Origin: Atopobium sp.
Lineage (GTDB): Bacteria; Actinomycetota; Coriobacteriia; Coriobacteriales; Atopobiaceae
NCBI GenBank assembly: GCA_015258715.1
Contig: JABZHR010000003.1
Span: 1 to 64,000, forward strand
Reading direction: 5' to 3'
DNA length: 64,000 nucleotides
Position numbers and translations under genes: made by a program. This document shows, in pieces, positions 17,222 through 25,812 of this stretch. The notes beneath the pieces are model-generated. The model did no database searches. It was not told where the DNA came from and saw only the letters and a list, made by a program, of their open reading frames with translations. How positions within the stretch are numbered: the first letter of the stretch is position 1; each line of letters opens with the position of its first letter.

Positions 17222-17911
17222 TTACTGCACCTTGTCTTCTTCCTTATCTGTGGCTTCTTCGTTGTTCTTCTCGCCCTTATGCATACGCCCACGAACAATT
17301 CCCACAATTGTAGGGATAATCGAGACCGCAACAATTCCTACAATCAGCAGCTCAAAGTGCTCCTGAACTACAGGGATACCACCAAAGAAATAGCCAAGCA
17401 GCACAAACATCGTGGACCAGGTTAGGCCGCCCAGGATGTTATAGATACCAAAGTTGCGCCAGTGCATACCGCCCATACCCGCAATAAAAGGAACGAACGT
17501 GCGGATAAAGGGGAAGAAGCGCCCTAAGAAAATTGCCAGATGACCATGCTTGTCCAAAAACTTCTGAGTCTTCTCAAGATGCTCTGGAGTAAGTGCTTTG
17601 ACCTTTCCAGAAGCAATGATCTTTTGACCAAAGAAGTGACCAATCATAAAGTTCATCTGATCGCCAAGAATTGCGGCAGCCCACGTAATAACAAGCAGCA
17701 AAACAATATTAAAGCCACCGTTATGAGCAAAAAATCCTGCTGCAAAAAGCAGAGAATCACCTGGTAAAAATGGGAAAAAGACTACGCCGGTCTCAATAAA
17801 AACAATCAGAAAAACAAAACCGTACGCAGCAAGAGGGCCAGTGGCAATCATTGAAGCAATAAATGCACGAGGATCTCTAAGCAGCTCAATGATGTAGTTT
17901 ACAAAACCCAT
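17222..17911 (-). CDS. DedA/SNARE-associated family membrane protein
   Basis: The 229-residue protein has four to five membrane segments and the DedA signatures F-P-F-L-P-G-D-S-L-L-F-A-A-G and F-x-G-R-F-F-P-F-I-R-T-F-V-P-F-I-A-G-M-G. Many DedA proteins are undecaprenyl-phosphate or phospholipid flippases that recycle the wall lipid carrier (established for UptA-type members; inferred here). The charged C-terminal tail is cytoplasmic. Its ribosome site is weak. The gene is single and lies downstream of the SRP RNA on the same strand. Confidence 0.92.
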   Translation of the reverse strand: MGFVNYIIELLRDPRAFIASMIATGPLAAYGFVFLIVFIETGVVFFPFLPGDSLLFAAGFFAHNGGFNIVLLLVITWAAAILGDQMNFMIGHFFGQKIIASGKVKALTPEHLEKTQKFLDKHGHLAIFLGRFFPFIRTFVPFIAGMGGMHWRNFGIYNILGGLTWSTMFVLLGYFFGGIPVVQEHFELLIVGIVAVSIIPTIVGIVRGRMHKGEKNNEEATDKEEDKVQ

Positions 17912-17966
17912 CGAAGTCCAATCGTCGTGACAAATGTCGCGGCAAACACACTATACGCCTAAGAAA

Positions 17967-18073
17967 AGCGCATTGAGTGGGAACGGATGCCCGCGAGTGA
18001 CCCCTTATGGCTGCTGTCTCCCGACCCTGACCAGGTTCGAGGTGTCACGTCATCCGCACCCGCTCAATGCGCT
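17967..18073 (-). ncRNA. ffs: Signal recognition particle RNA, small bacterial type (4.5S)
   Basis: On the minus strand a rod of about 105 bases is closed by a perfect 10-bp end stem (17968-17977 with 18063-18072). The apical domain IV is recognisable by CCTGGTCAGGGTCGGGAGAC followed by AGCAGCC, with a GGAG-type tetraloop and the asymmetric A-rich internal loop that binds Ffh. There is no Alu domain. With Ffh and FtsY this RNA targets membrane proteins to the translocon. Confidence 0.93.
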
Positions 18074-18122
18074 GTAGATACTCTACCCTATTAGAGAAAT
18101 CTTTGCACAGATCGTATCGCTT

Positions 18123-18461
18123 CTACGCATTTTTTGACGAATTTTTTTCAATTGCTTTGATGATCTTCTCGACGTTCTTTTTTCCTCTTGAGATACCTAC
18201 ATGCAAAATTCCAGCTATAGGAACAGATATGACGAGAAGAACTATGCCGCCCACGAGCACAGCCGTTGCCACAGAACTTGTAGAGAGACTCCCGTACACG
18301 CTGAGATATATAAGCCATGCTCCAATTGCAATACCAGAATAAGCAGCTCTTCTATAAACACTTAGTGTTCCAAGAGCTTTTGTCTGCATACGAGCCTCGA
18401 CAACCAAAGGGTTATCCTCGTGTGAATGAGAAGCTGCTCCTACATAGTTTTTCTTGCTCAT
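18123..18461 (-). CDS. Small membrane protein, function unknown
   Basis: From the ATG at 18461 the product has 112 residues with two membrane helices (about residues 44-60 and 68-90) and a Lys-rich C-terminal end K-K-N-V-E-K-I-I-K-A-I-E-K-N. No family was recognised. It sits between the PTS operon terminator and the SRP RNA. The ribosome site is poor, so the start is uncertain. Confidence 0.6.
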   Translation of the reverse strand: MSKKNYVGAASHSHEDNPLVVEARMQTKALGTLSVYRRAAYSGIAIGAWLIYLSVYGSLSTSSVATAVLVGGIVLLVISVPIAGILHVGISRGKKNVEKIIKAIEKNSSKNA

Positions 18462-18469
18462 AAAAACTC

Positions 18470-18508
18470 TCAATCAAAAGTGGCATCGCCGTATGACGAT
18501 GCCACTTT
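18470..18508 (-). terminator. Intrinsic terminator of the mannose-type PTS operon
   Basis: A perfect 12-bp inverted repeat (18477-18488 with 18497-18508, loop of 8) is followed on the minus strand by TTTTGATTG. It lies 46 bases after the IID stop. Confidence 0.85.
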
Positions 18509-18553
18509 ATTACGTTTGTCTTTTCTGCGCCAGACAGGATTTTGCGCAAAAAA

Positions 18554-19372
18554 TTAGTAAGACAGACCTGGGTTGAAGACGCCAATAACAACGCCAACAA
18601 GTGCTACAACAACAAGAATAAGCATAACAACTGTTGGGCTGAGCTTCTTCTTAGTCATCAACCACCAGCAAAGGTATACAAACAGAAGGTTCAATACCTT
18701 AGGGAAGATGCCATTAAGTGTTGTCTGAATGTCAACACCAGCAATATTCAGAGAAGTTGTGACGTTAATCCATGTAGCAGCAACAGAGCCAATGACCATA
18801 GTACCAATCATAACAATGGAGCTACGGAGAGCCTCGGACTCAGGACCAACAAGTGCCTCAACAGCAGAAGAGCCCAGGCTATAGCCCTGGTCGTATGCAA
18901 ACTTCATGCCGAAGTACATAATGAGGTTCCAGACCACCACATAGAACAGTGGGCCAAGAACGGAGCCGCCCTTAGAAAGGCCAAGTGCAATTCCAAGAAG
19001 AATTGGAATAAAGGTACCAACGATAATGGAGTCACCAAGACCAGCAAGAGGGCCCATAAGACCAGCGCGAAGACCATTGATGGTCTCGTCGTCGATTGCC
19101 TCGCCGTTTGCACGAGCCTCTTCAAGAGAAGCGGTCAAGCCAACAACCATAGAACCAATCTGTGGCTCGGTATTAAAGAAGGTTGTATAGGTAGAAAGTG
19201 CCTCAACCTTTTGGTCATCAGTATCGTAAAGCTCGTCAACGATTGGAAGCATGGATGCAAGGTAACCAAATGTCTGCATGTGCTCCTGAGAGAAGCAGGT
19301 AAGATTGCCGTAAATCCAGCTCAAGAAAGACTTATTACGTGCTTTCTGAGAAATGGTTTTCTTTTCAGCCAT
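18554..19372 (-). CDS. PTS mannose/fructose/sorbose-family IID component
   Basis: The 272-residue membrane protein matches the IID family: N-Y-E/N-L-x-C-F-S-Q-E-H type start, G-L-R-A-G-L-M-G-P-L-A-G-L-G-D-S-I-I near residue 110, and a C-terminal block of membrane helices. With IIC it forms the sugar channel of a mannose-type phosphotransferase system. It follows the IIC stop by 2 bases. The actual sugar cannot be read from sequence; mannose, glucose or an amino sugar are possible. Confidence 0.93.
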   Translation of the reverse strand: MAEKKTISQKARNKSFLSWIYGNLTCFSQEHMQTFGYLASMLPIVDELYDTDDQKVEALSTYTTFFNTEPQIGSMVVGLTASLEEARANGEAIDDETINGLRAGLMGPLAGLGDSIIVGTFIPILLGIALGLSKGGSVLGPLFYVVVWNLIMYFGMKFAYDQGYSLGSSAVEALVGPESEALRSSIVMIGTMVIGSVAATWINVTTSLNIAGVDIQTTLNGIFPKVLNLLFVYLCWWLMTKKKLSPTVVMLILVVVALVGVVIGVFNPGLSY

Positions 19373-19374
19373 GA

Positions 19375-20241
19375 TTAAATATCCTCCTCTTCTTCATCGT
19401 CTGCGCTTACATTGCCTGATGCTGCAGCAGCCAAACGAACATTCTTTGCCTGCTGAAGCTGATAGTTAAGAACAGCAAAGAAGACTGCAACGACTGCAGA
19501 GACAATGAGGTTCAGGCCAAGTGCGCCAGCAAGGATAAAGCCAAAGGCAAAAGTTACCCAATCAAGAGGCTTGGTAATAACCTGCTTGCACAAAATTGCA
19601 ACACCAACGGTAGGAAGAAGGGTACCAACGGTGAAGAGGGTCATCATTGGGATACCGTTCATAGGGAGGTATTCCTTCATGATGCCAACCATGCTCTCGC
19701 CAGCCATGCAAATGAAGAATGTTGGAATGAACGAGAAAATAATGTGAGAAACCCAAGGGAATACAAAGTCAACCATTGGAATGGTCTTCTTAATACGACC
19801 CCACTCTTTGCTCTCCATTGCGCGCCAACCAATACCCTGCCATACAAGGTTCATGGTAGCGGTGCCGTAGAACAAGACGGTACCAAGAGTACCAACAGCT
19901 GCGCCAATAGCAGCTGCCTGAGATGCAGCCTCAACAGAGCTTGGATCAAGACCATAAGCCTTGATTGCAAGAATTGCTAGAGGAATACCAATGTAGGAAA
20001 CTGCACGAACGTCAGCGGAAACAGTTCCGCCAGGTGTTACGAGTGCAATGTAGACCAACTGGATTGCTGCACCAACAATAATGCCAGTCTGGACGTCACC
20101 AAGAATGACACCAACGACAAGACCTGCAACAAGTGGACGACCGAGGGTATAGTTACCTACGGTAGTACCAGCCATGCCAGGTAGTGACGCAAGGCATGCA
20201 AACAAACCCAAAAGGGCAGCTTGAAACGCATTAATTGCCAT
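19375..20241 (-). CDS. PTS mannose/fructose/sorbose-family IIC component
   Basis: The 288-residue protein has about eight hydrophobic segments and the IIC pattern with L-G-R-P-L-V-A-G-L-V-V-G-V-I-L-G-D near residue 32 and T-P-G-G-T-V-S-A-D near 70. It ends in an acidic tail D-D-E-E-E-E-D-I, whose codons (GAGGAGGAT) also serve as the ribosome site for IID. It is the third gene of the IIA-IIB-IIC-IID operon. Confidence 0.93.
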   Translation of the reverse strand: MAINAFQAALLGLFACLASLPGMAGTTVGNYTLGRPLVAGLVVGVILGDVQTGIIVGAAIQLVYIALVTPGGTVSADVRAVSYIGIPLAILAIKAYGLDPSSVEAASQAAAIGAAVGTLGTVLFYGTATMNLVWQGIGWRAMESKEWGRIKKTIPMVDFVFPWVSHIIFSFIPTFFICMAGESMVGIMKEYLPMNGIPMMTLFTVGTLLPTVGVAILCKQVITKPLDWVTFAFGFILAGALGLNLIVSAVVAVFFAVLNYQLQQAKNVRLAAAASGNVSADDEEEEDI

Positions 20242-20260
20242 AAAAATCGCCTTCCGAATA

Positions 20261-20755
20261 CTACTTTACGTCAAACTTCTCGCGGAATTTAGGCCACTCA
20301 CCAATTGCCTTTTCTTTAAGAAGAGCAAATTGAACGGTATAACCAGCTTTGGTTATATCCTCAAATGCCTGTCCCTCTTCTTGAGTAAAGGACTGGTTGT
20401 TGCCCAGCTTTACCGCACCAGGACGATCATTACCAGGACCGATAATGACCGTGTTAATTCCTGGCTTAAAACCAAAGTCAACAAGAATTTTCTTCATGTC
20501 AACTGGGTTTTTAGTAATAAGGAAATAACGAGAATCGCTGTCTAAAACCTTCTGAGCGCTCTCTTTGAAATGATCAAATGTCCAAACAAATACCTTCTTG
20601 TCAGGTGCTGCTGACTTGTAGGCAGACTTGAGGACAGGATTTGATGCAGCCGCATCATTTACTGCAATGATTCCGTCACAAGGAACCTCAAGGGCCCAAC
20701 GGGTGACCGTCTGACCATGAATCATGCGGTCATCAACACGAACAAATGAAATCAT
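20261..20755 (-). CDS. PTS mannose/fructose/sorbose-family IIB component
   Basis: From the ATG at 20755 (AGGAG upstream) the protein has 164 residues and begins M-I-S-F-V-R-V-D-D-R-M-I-H-G-Q. His13 is the phosphorylated residue of mannose-type IIB proteins. It receives phosphate from IIA and passes it to the incoming sugar. It starts 54 bases after the IIA stop. Confidence 0.94.
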   Translation of the reverse strand: MISFVRVDDRMIHGQTVTRWALEVPCDGIIAVNDAAASNPVLKSAYKSAAPDKKVFVWTFDHFKESAQKVLDSDSRYFLITKNPVDMKKILVDFGFKPGINTVIIGPGNDRPGAVKLGNNQSFTQEEGQAFEDITKAGYTVQFALLKEKAIGEWPKFREKFDVK

Positions 20756-20809
20756 GTTTTCTCCTAACATATTTCTTACGCAAGCAACAACACTTACTTG
20801 CAGTAATTA

Positions 20810-21241
20810 CTAAAGGTCTTCCTCGTCATCGTCTTCAAGAGCTAAGACGATCTGATTAACGCCATTTTTTCCTTCGTTCAGGATTGATGACACAAGAGCT
20901 TCACCACTTAGGCCATCATCGATTGCCATCAAAGCACCAATTGCCATGGGAAGATTGGCACCACTAAAAGCCACAGTATGGGAAAGCAGGCCTTTTTTGG
21001 CGAGAAGATCAAGCGCGTTAGTAAGTGGAGAGCCACCGATAATGTCACCAAGAACGACAACCTCGTCGTCAGCAGTAAGTGGCTCAAGAATTTTTGACAA
21101 ATTCTCTCTGTATTCAGCTGCTCCCACGCCATCTTCCATGCTGTAGCTCAAAATGTTTTCTCTGGGTCCCATCAGCATGTCCATTACGCTATGCAGACCT
21201 GGTGCAAACGTTCCATGACTTACGAGCAAAAGGTACTTCAT
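20810..21241 (-). CDS. PTS mannose-family IIA component
   Basis: From the ATG at 21241, preceded by GGAG, the protein has 143 residues and starts M-K-Y-L-L-L-V-S-H-G-T-F-A. His9 is the phosphorylation site fed by HPr. The flavodoxin-like fold motif V-V-L-G-D-I-I-G-G-S-P-L-T-N-A is present near residue 68. It ends with an acidic tail and is the first gene of the operon. Confidence 0.93.
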   Translation of the reverse strand: MKYLLLVSHGTFAPGLHSVMDMLMGPRENILSYSMEDGVGAAEYRENLSKILEPLTADDEVVVLGDIIGGSPLTNALDLLAKKGLLSHTVAFSGANLPMAIGALMAIDDGLSGEALVSSILNEGKNGVNQIVLALEDDDEEDL

Positions 21242-21620
21242 TACTGCTCCATTCCAGACATCACCACTGTGGCTGTACTTCGGCTGTATCACAGCCGTAC
21301 TACGCCAACACAAAATTTCTAGTCTGTTATGTAAATTATTTATCCTTTAAAAACTACATCCCAGACTAGGCGTCACATGAGTAGCGGTTATAACACAAAG
21401 TCGTACAGAGACAACTGGTAATCCGAAATTTTTAATATTTTTGATGTATTATTTTTTTAAATTTTATTCAAATTGTTTGATTAATCAGATGAATAAGTGT
21501 TTTACCAGCTAACCTAAATATGCATATATTTTTTGCATATATGAACATAAAAGTAGCAGTATTACAAATATTAGGTAAAGAAATATCCGCTCAACACTCC
21601 GCAAAACTAAGTTTTAGAAA
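21242..21620. promoter_or_regulatory. Upstream region of the PTS operon with leader hairpin and direct repeats
   Basis: This AT-rich gap holds the PTS promoter region. A 7-bp hairpin (21281-21287 with 21291-21297, loop ATC) lies in the leader 40 bases before IIA. Two direct copies of TGCATATAT lie at 21521-21529 and 21534-21542, the first within the palindrome ATATGCATAT. They could be an operator, but they are 280 bases from IIA. No sigma-54 type -24/-12 element and no convincing CcpA site were found. No gene is visible. Confidence 0.4.
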
Positions 21621-21653
21621 TACAAAAAGAAGGCCATACAAGATGACCTTCTT
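21621..21653 (-). terminator. Intrinsic terminator of pgi
   Basis: An 11-bp stem with one G-U pair (21627-21637 with 21643-21653, loop ACAAG) is followed on the minus strand by TTTGTA. It lies 39 bases after the pgi stop. Confidence 0.75.
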
Positions 21654-21692
21654 AACATGAAATAAAAAAATAATTTTATGTTACGTAACGTG

Positions 21693-23399
21693 TTATGTTC
21701 TGTTTCTGCGATAGAAATCGACAAGGGACTGAGTCGAAGCATCTTGTTTTGCCAACTCTTCATCGTTATGAATTGCAGGGAAAATCTGCTTTGCAAGCTG
21801 TTTACCAAGCTCTACGCCCCACTGATCAAAAGAATCAATGCCCCACACAACACCCTCAACAAAGGTAATGTGCTCGTAGAGTGCAATAAGCGTACCAATA
21901 GCACGAGGATTAAGCTCTTTACCAAAGATAGAAGTAGTTGGCCTATTTCCTTCAAAGACGCGTGCAGAAACCATCCACTCTGGCGTTCCCTCAGCACGGA
22001 CCTCATCAGCAGTCTTACCAAAAGCAAGCGCTTTAGTTTGCGCAAAGAAATTGGAGAGGAAGAGTTCATGAACATCTAGGTCTGCGTCTTTTGTAGCAAA
22101 GGCAGTATTTACAAACGCAATAAAGTCAGCAGGAATAATCTGGGTTCCCTGATGGATAAGCTGGTAGAACGCATGTTGACCATTAGTTCCAGCCTCTCCC
22201 CAGAAGATCTCGCCTGTCTTTGAAGTAACCGCCGTACCATCCCAACGAGTAGACTTGCCATTGGATTCCATGGTGAGCTGCTGTAGATATGCAGGGAATC
22301 TATGCAGGTACTGGCTGTATGGAAGTACGGCGTGAGATGCTGCGCCGAAGAAATTAACGTACCAAACGTTTAAGAGACCCATGAGAGCAACAACATTTTG
22401 TCTCAATGGAGTGTTCTTGAAGTATTCATCAACTGCATTAAAGCCACTGAGGAATTCTGCAAAGCGCTGTGGACCAAAAACAATAGCCAGCACAAGGCCA
22501 ACTGCAGAATCAACCGAATAGCGGCCGCCAACCCAGTTCCAGAAACCAAAGGCATTCTCTGGGTCAATGCCAAAGTCTTCTACCAGATCAAGTGCAGTAG
22601 AGACAGCAACAAAATGCTTACGAATAGCCTCTGCTTTCTGAGCGTCTGAGCCATCAATAACGCCCTGCTCAGCAAGCTTTTCCAAAAGCCATGTGCGAGC
22701 ACAACGGGCATTGGTAAGAGTCTCAAGCGTAGTAAAGGTCTTGGAAACAATAACGAAGAGTGTTGTTTCTGGATCAAGATCCTCGGTTTTCTCGCCAAGG
22801 TCAACAGGGTCAATGTTGGAGACAAAGCGAGCAGTGATACCAGCGTCTGCAAAAGGCTTCAGAGCCTCGTAAACCATAACAGGACCAAGGTCAGAGCCAC
22901 CAATACCAATGCTTACAACCGTCTTGATAGGCTTACCAGAAACGCCTTTCCACTCTCCCGAGCGAACTCGATCGCAGAAGGCATACATCTTGTTCAAAGT
23001 CTGGTGAACATCAGCGACAACGTCTTGTCCGTCAACAATAAGCGTGCCTGCTTCAGAGGCGGGACGGCGAAGTGCCGTATGGAGAACTGCTCGGTCTTCG
23101 GTGGTATTGATGTGCGTGCCGGCATACATGGCGTCTCTACGCTCTTCAAGTTTGACCTCTTCTGCAAGGTCACACAGAAGGTTAAGCGTCTCTTGCGTGG
23201 CAAGGTTTTTGGAAAGATCAATCAGGAACTGATCAAGCTCAAACGTAAGATTCTTGGCGCGCTGTGGGTCTTCTGCAAACCAGTTCTTCAGCGTAGCTTT
23301 TGTATCTTTTAAGCTGGCGTAATGCTCTGTAAGTGCCTGCCAAGCCTTAGTCTGTGTTGCGTCAGTAGGCAAAATATGTGGTGCTGTAGGTGATGCCAT
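21693..23399 (-). CDS. pgi: Glucose-6-phosphate isomerase
   Basis: The 568-residue enzyme interconverts glucose-6-phosphate and fructose-6-phosphate. It shows V-S-I-G-I-G-G-S-D-L-G-P, the sugar-phosphate loop V-S-K-T-F-T-T-L-E-T, the signature F-W-N-W-V-G-G-R-Y-S-V-D-S-A-V-G and G-V-E-L-G-K-Q-L-A. It is the long (about 550 residue) type with the N-terminal helical extension. The ATG follows AAGGAGACTGGT. It has its own terminator and is probably monocistronic. Confidence 0.97.
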   Translation of the reverse strand: MASPTAPHILPTDATQTKAWQALTEHYASLKDTKATLKNWFAEDPQRAKNLTFELDQFLIDLSKNLATQETLNLLCDLAEEVKLEERRDAMYAGTHINTTEDRAVLHTALRRPASEAGTLIVDGQDVVADVHQTLNKMYAFCDRVRSGEWKGVSGKPIKTVVSIGIGGSDLGPVMVYEALKPFADAGITARFVSNIDPVDLGEKTEDLDPETTLFVIVSKTFTTLETLTNARCARTWLLEKLAEQGVIDGSDAQKAEAIRKHFVAVSTALDLVEDFGIDPENAFGFWNWVGGRYSVDSAVGLVLAIVFGPQRFAEFLSGFNAVDEYFKNTPLRQNVVALMGLLNVWYVNFFGAASHAVLPYSQYLHRFPAYLQQLTMESNGKSTRWDGTAVTSKTGEIFWGEAGTNGQHAFYQLIHQGTQIIPADFIAFVNTAFATKDADLDVHELFLSNFFAQTKALAFGKTADEVRAEGTPEWMVSARVFEGNRPTTSIFGKELNPRAIGTLIALYEHITFVEGVVWGIDSFDQWGVELGKQLAKQIFPAIHNDEELAKQDASTQSLVDFYRRNRT

Positions 23400-23495
23400 A
23401 CCAGTCTCCTTCTTTTGACTATTTCAAGGATAGTCTGAGCAACGCTCGTAAAACGCCACAATGTCGTTTTTTGTAAAAAATACGACAAATCATTA

Positions 23496-24023
23496 CTAAT
23501 AGGGTTCCCCCAAAGGTGGAACCTGTTTAATTGCAGCCCAGCGCATCTGCTTCTGATGAGGATCATCAAGCGCTAAAGCAAAATTATCAAGATTTACCAT
23601 GCGCATTCCACATACATGAACAAGAACACGGGGCGAGAAGTTCTTCTCGGCGTCAGTTGTAAGCTGGTTAAGCTCGTCTGCGTATGCTTCACGCACCGAT
23701 GCAACTGCTGCATCATTTACCATGAGCACCGTGTCAGGACTAAAGGCACTTATCGCCTGGCTAACGAGCTCTGGATTTATGGGATCGCCTGTTTTTGTTG
23801 TGGTAAGCAAGGTGGCCCATGCCTCAGGAGCATAGCCTAAATGCTCTAAAGAAGCTTTAAGTGCAGAAAGCTCTGCCTCTTCAAAGTCTTCTTGTCCCTT
23901 TACCAACAAAACTGATGCAAAAGCATTGCCTGCCATACACACCCCCTGAGCAGCAAAATCTCCAAACTCATGCGTTGTTTTTGCCATGTAGGCTTCTTTT
24001 CGCATAGATCTTTCGCTTGGCAT
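23496..24023 (-). CDS. Conserved-looking cytoplasmic protein, function unknown
   Basis: From the ATG at 24023 (GAGGT upstream) the product has 175 residues, with no signal peptide or membrane helix. It is mixed alpha/beta in look, with a central T-V-L-M-V-N-D-A-A-V-A-S-V-R-E-A-Y-A-D-E-L and a Cys-containing V-L-V-H-V-C-G-M-R-M-V-N-L-D-N-F. I recognise no catalytic motif. It lies between pgi and the divergent thioredoxin gene. The second stretch suggests a strand-helix core rather than a DNA-binding domain. Confidence 0.7.
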   Translation of the reverse strand: MPSERSMRKEAYMAKTTHEFGDFAAQGVCMAGNAFASVLLVKGQEDFEEAELSALKASLEHLGYAPEAWATLLTTTKTGDPINPELVSQAISAFSPDTVLMVNDAAVASVREAYADELNQLTTDAEKNFSPRVLVHVCGMRMVNLDNFALALDDPHQKQMRWAAIKQVPPLGEPY

Positions 24024-24175
24024 GCACACCTCTTTCTTATATGCCAACTATGCACGTAATTCACAATTTGAGCAAGTCTACAAAGTTATGTGTATACACT
24101 TCTCTAATTTGGGGATAAGTTTGCTAGTGCTTGAAATTAAATGGCCTAAAGGCCGTGTGTAACTGGAGGTTCGTT

Positions 24176-24493
24176 ATGGCACAGCAGCTTACTACTGCAG
24201 AGTTCGATTCTGTTCTTGCAAACGCAGACAAGCCTGTTCTTGTTGATTTCTGGGCATCTTGGTGCGGTCCTTGCCGTGCTCTTGGTCCAGTTGTCGAGGA
24301 GGTTGGCAATGAGATGGCAGACAAGCTTGACGTTTACAAGGTAAACGTTGATGACGAGGCAGATCTTGCAACTCGTTTCCGCATCGTCTCCATCCCTACT
24401 CTCATCCTCTTCAAGAACGGTGAGCCTGTTCACACCATGGTTGGCAACCTTCCTAAGGCTGACCTCGTTTCTGAGCTCAACGCTAACCTGTAA
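24176..24493 (+). CDS. trxA: Thioredoxin
   Basis: From the ATG at 24176 (GGAGG six bases upstream) the protein has 105 residues. It has F-W-A-S-W-C-G-P-C-R-A with the redox pair C-G-P-C and the cis-proline segment S-I-P-T-L-I-L-F-K-N-G. It is a cytoplasmic dithiol reductant. It is monocistronic, with a strong terminator directly downstream. Confidence 0.97.
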   Translation: MAQQLTTAEFDSVLANADKPVLVDFWASWCGPCRALGPVVEEVGNEMADKLDVYKVNVDDEADLATRFRIVSIPTLILFKNGEPVHTMVGNLPKADLVSELNANL

Positions 24494-24539
24494 GTTCTTG
24501 TGTGCCACGCGGCTGCGCTGGCTTATCATTGAACTAAGC

Positions 24540-24570
24540 GGCGGTACGTCTATCGGCGTGCCGCCTTTTT
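24540..24570 (+). terminator. Intrinsic terminator of trxA
   Basis: A 9-bp GC-rich stem (24540-24548 with 24557-24565) with an 8-base loop is followed by TTTTTG on the plus strand, 46 bases after the trxA stop. Confidence 0.9.
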
Positions 24571-24586
24571 GTTACAAGGAGAACTA

Positions 24587-25303
24587 ATGGCCGATAAAAG
24601 CCTTGATGCCCAACAGACAGGACTTTTAAAAGGAGTTCGTAAGCGCCTCTTTCTACAGCGTCTGCGTTCTAGTCTTTCTACCATCATTCTGCTTGTCTCT
24701 TCAGCAATTTTTATTTTTCTGCTGATTGACGTTTCTGAAGGTGACGTCATCGGCATTGATCACTTTGCCTACAGACTCTTTGTTGTCCACCTGAGAACTC
24801 CCCTTCTCACTGAGATAATGGAAGGGTTCTCTGGACTTGCAAGTCCTGTCACCGTTATTGTCATGCTTATTGTGGTTGCCGCGTTTGCGCCAGGACCAAG
24901 TGTTGGCAGGCTCGCCTCTATTAACCTTGGCGGTGTTGTTATCGTTGACCTTATCTTTAAGGCCATTGTCCAGCGCCCTCGTCCTGATGGATTTAGACTG
25001 GTAGTTGAAACCGGCTATAGCTTCCCTTCGGGCCACTCGATGTTCTCGATGGCTTTTTATGGCCTGCTTATTTGGCTTGTCTGGCATTACGAGAAAGACA
25101 AACTACAGCGCTGGATTTGGTGCGGTCTTTTCTCCGCAGTCATCATTATGATTGGCGTCAGTAGAATTTATCTGGGCGTACACTATGCCACCGACGTTAT
25201 TGGTGGTTTCTCGCTTGCCCTTGTATGGCTGGTGCTCTTTACCAAGCTGATGATTCCATCGCTTATTTACAAGAAGAAAGTACCTCAAGCGAAGACAGAC
25301 TAA
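24587..25303 (+). CDS. PAP2-family membrane phosphatase
   Basis: From the ATG at 24587 (AAGGAG upstream) the protein has 238 residues and about six membrane helices. The acid-phosphatase signatures are K-A-I-V-Q-R-P-R-P, then P-S-G-H-S-M and S-R-I-Y-L-G-V-H-Y-A-T-D-V-I-G-G, supplying the catalytic histidines and phosphate-binding arginines. Related enzymes dephosphorylate undecaprenyl pyrophosphate or phosphatidylglycerol phosphate at the outer membrane face. The last 41 bases overlap the 3' end of the convergent phosphoesterase gene. Confidence 0.92.
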   Translation: MADKSLDAQQTGLLKGVRKRLFLQRLRSSLSTIILLVSSAIFIFLLIDVSEGDVIGIDHFAYRLFVVHLRTPLLTEIMEGFSGLASPVTVIVMLIVVAAFAPGPSVGRLASINLGGVVIVDLIFKAIVQRPRPDGFRLVVETGYSFPSGHSMFSMAFYGLLIWLVWHYEKDKLQRWIWCGLFSAVIIMIGVSRIYLGVHYATDVIGGFSLALVWLVLFTKLMIPSLIYKKKVPQAKTD

Positions 25304-25760
25304 TAATCTCTGCGCTGACCACCTGGGCCGATTCTTCATCAACAATAATGCGTCCCATAGTTGCGCCCTCGCGACCGCGAGGATAGGTAGGGCTTCCTGG
25401 ATTCATTACAAGTGTATTGGTCCACTCGTCACGCTGTACAAAAGGCTTATGCGTATGACCACAGATAGCAATATTGCATTTAACCAGGTCAAGCCTCTCG
25501 CGATAATGGCATACCTGCCACTTTAAACCAGCCGCAAAGAAAATAATCTTTTTCTTTACCATGGGGCCATAGTTGTAGCAAAAGTCATTATTACCCAGGC
25601 AGAGCTTTACCGGAGCAATCTTCTGGAGTGTCTGATAATCAGCGTTTGAAGTGATATCTCCCGCATGCACAATGTAGTTGGCGCCCTGCAGAGCTTCAAG
25701 CAACTCAGATGACAAATACCCATGCGTATCTGAAATTACGTCAAACCTTACCAGTGCCAT
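25263..25760 (-). CDS. YfcE/MJ0936-type metallophosphoesterase
   Basis: The 165-residue protein has the calcineurin-like metal motifs in order: I-S-D-T-H-G, H-A-G-D-I, L-G-N-N-D and I-C-G-H-T-H. Small members hydrolyse phosphodiesters with Mn or Ni; the physiological substrate is unknown. The gene is single, ends 41 bases inside the coding end of the PAP2 gene on the other strand, and has no visible terminator of its own. Confidence 0.9.
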   Translation of the reverse strand: MALVRFDVISDTHGYLSSELLEALQGANYIVHAGDITSNADYQTLQKIAPVKLCLGNNDFCYNYGPMVKKKIIFFAAGLKWQVCHYRERLDLVKCNIAICGHTHKPFVQRDEWTNTLVMNPGSPTYPRGREGATMGRIIVDEESAQVVSAEIISLSSLEVLSSCK

Positions 25761-25812
25761 AACAAACTCCTACGTGCGCTTTTAAGCCTCTGGCGAGAAA
25801 CCCTTTGAGCTT

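Noticed and set aside
21242..21360. Sigma-54 promoter expected for some mannose-type PTS operons
   Set aside because: No TGGCAC-N5-TTGC type element was found upstream of the IIA gene.
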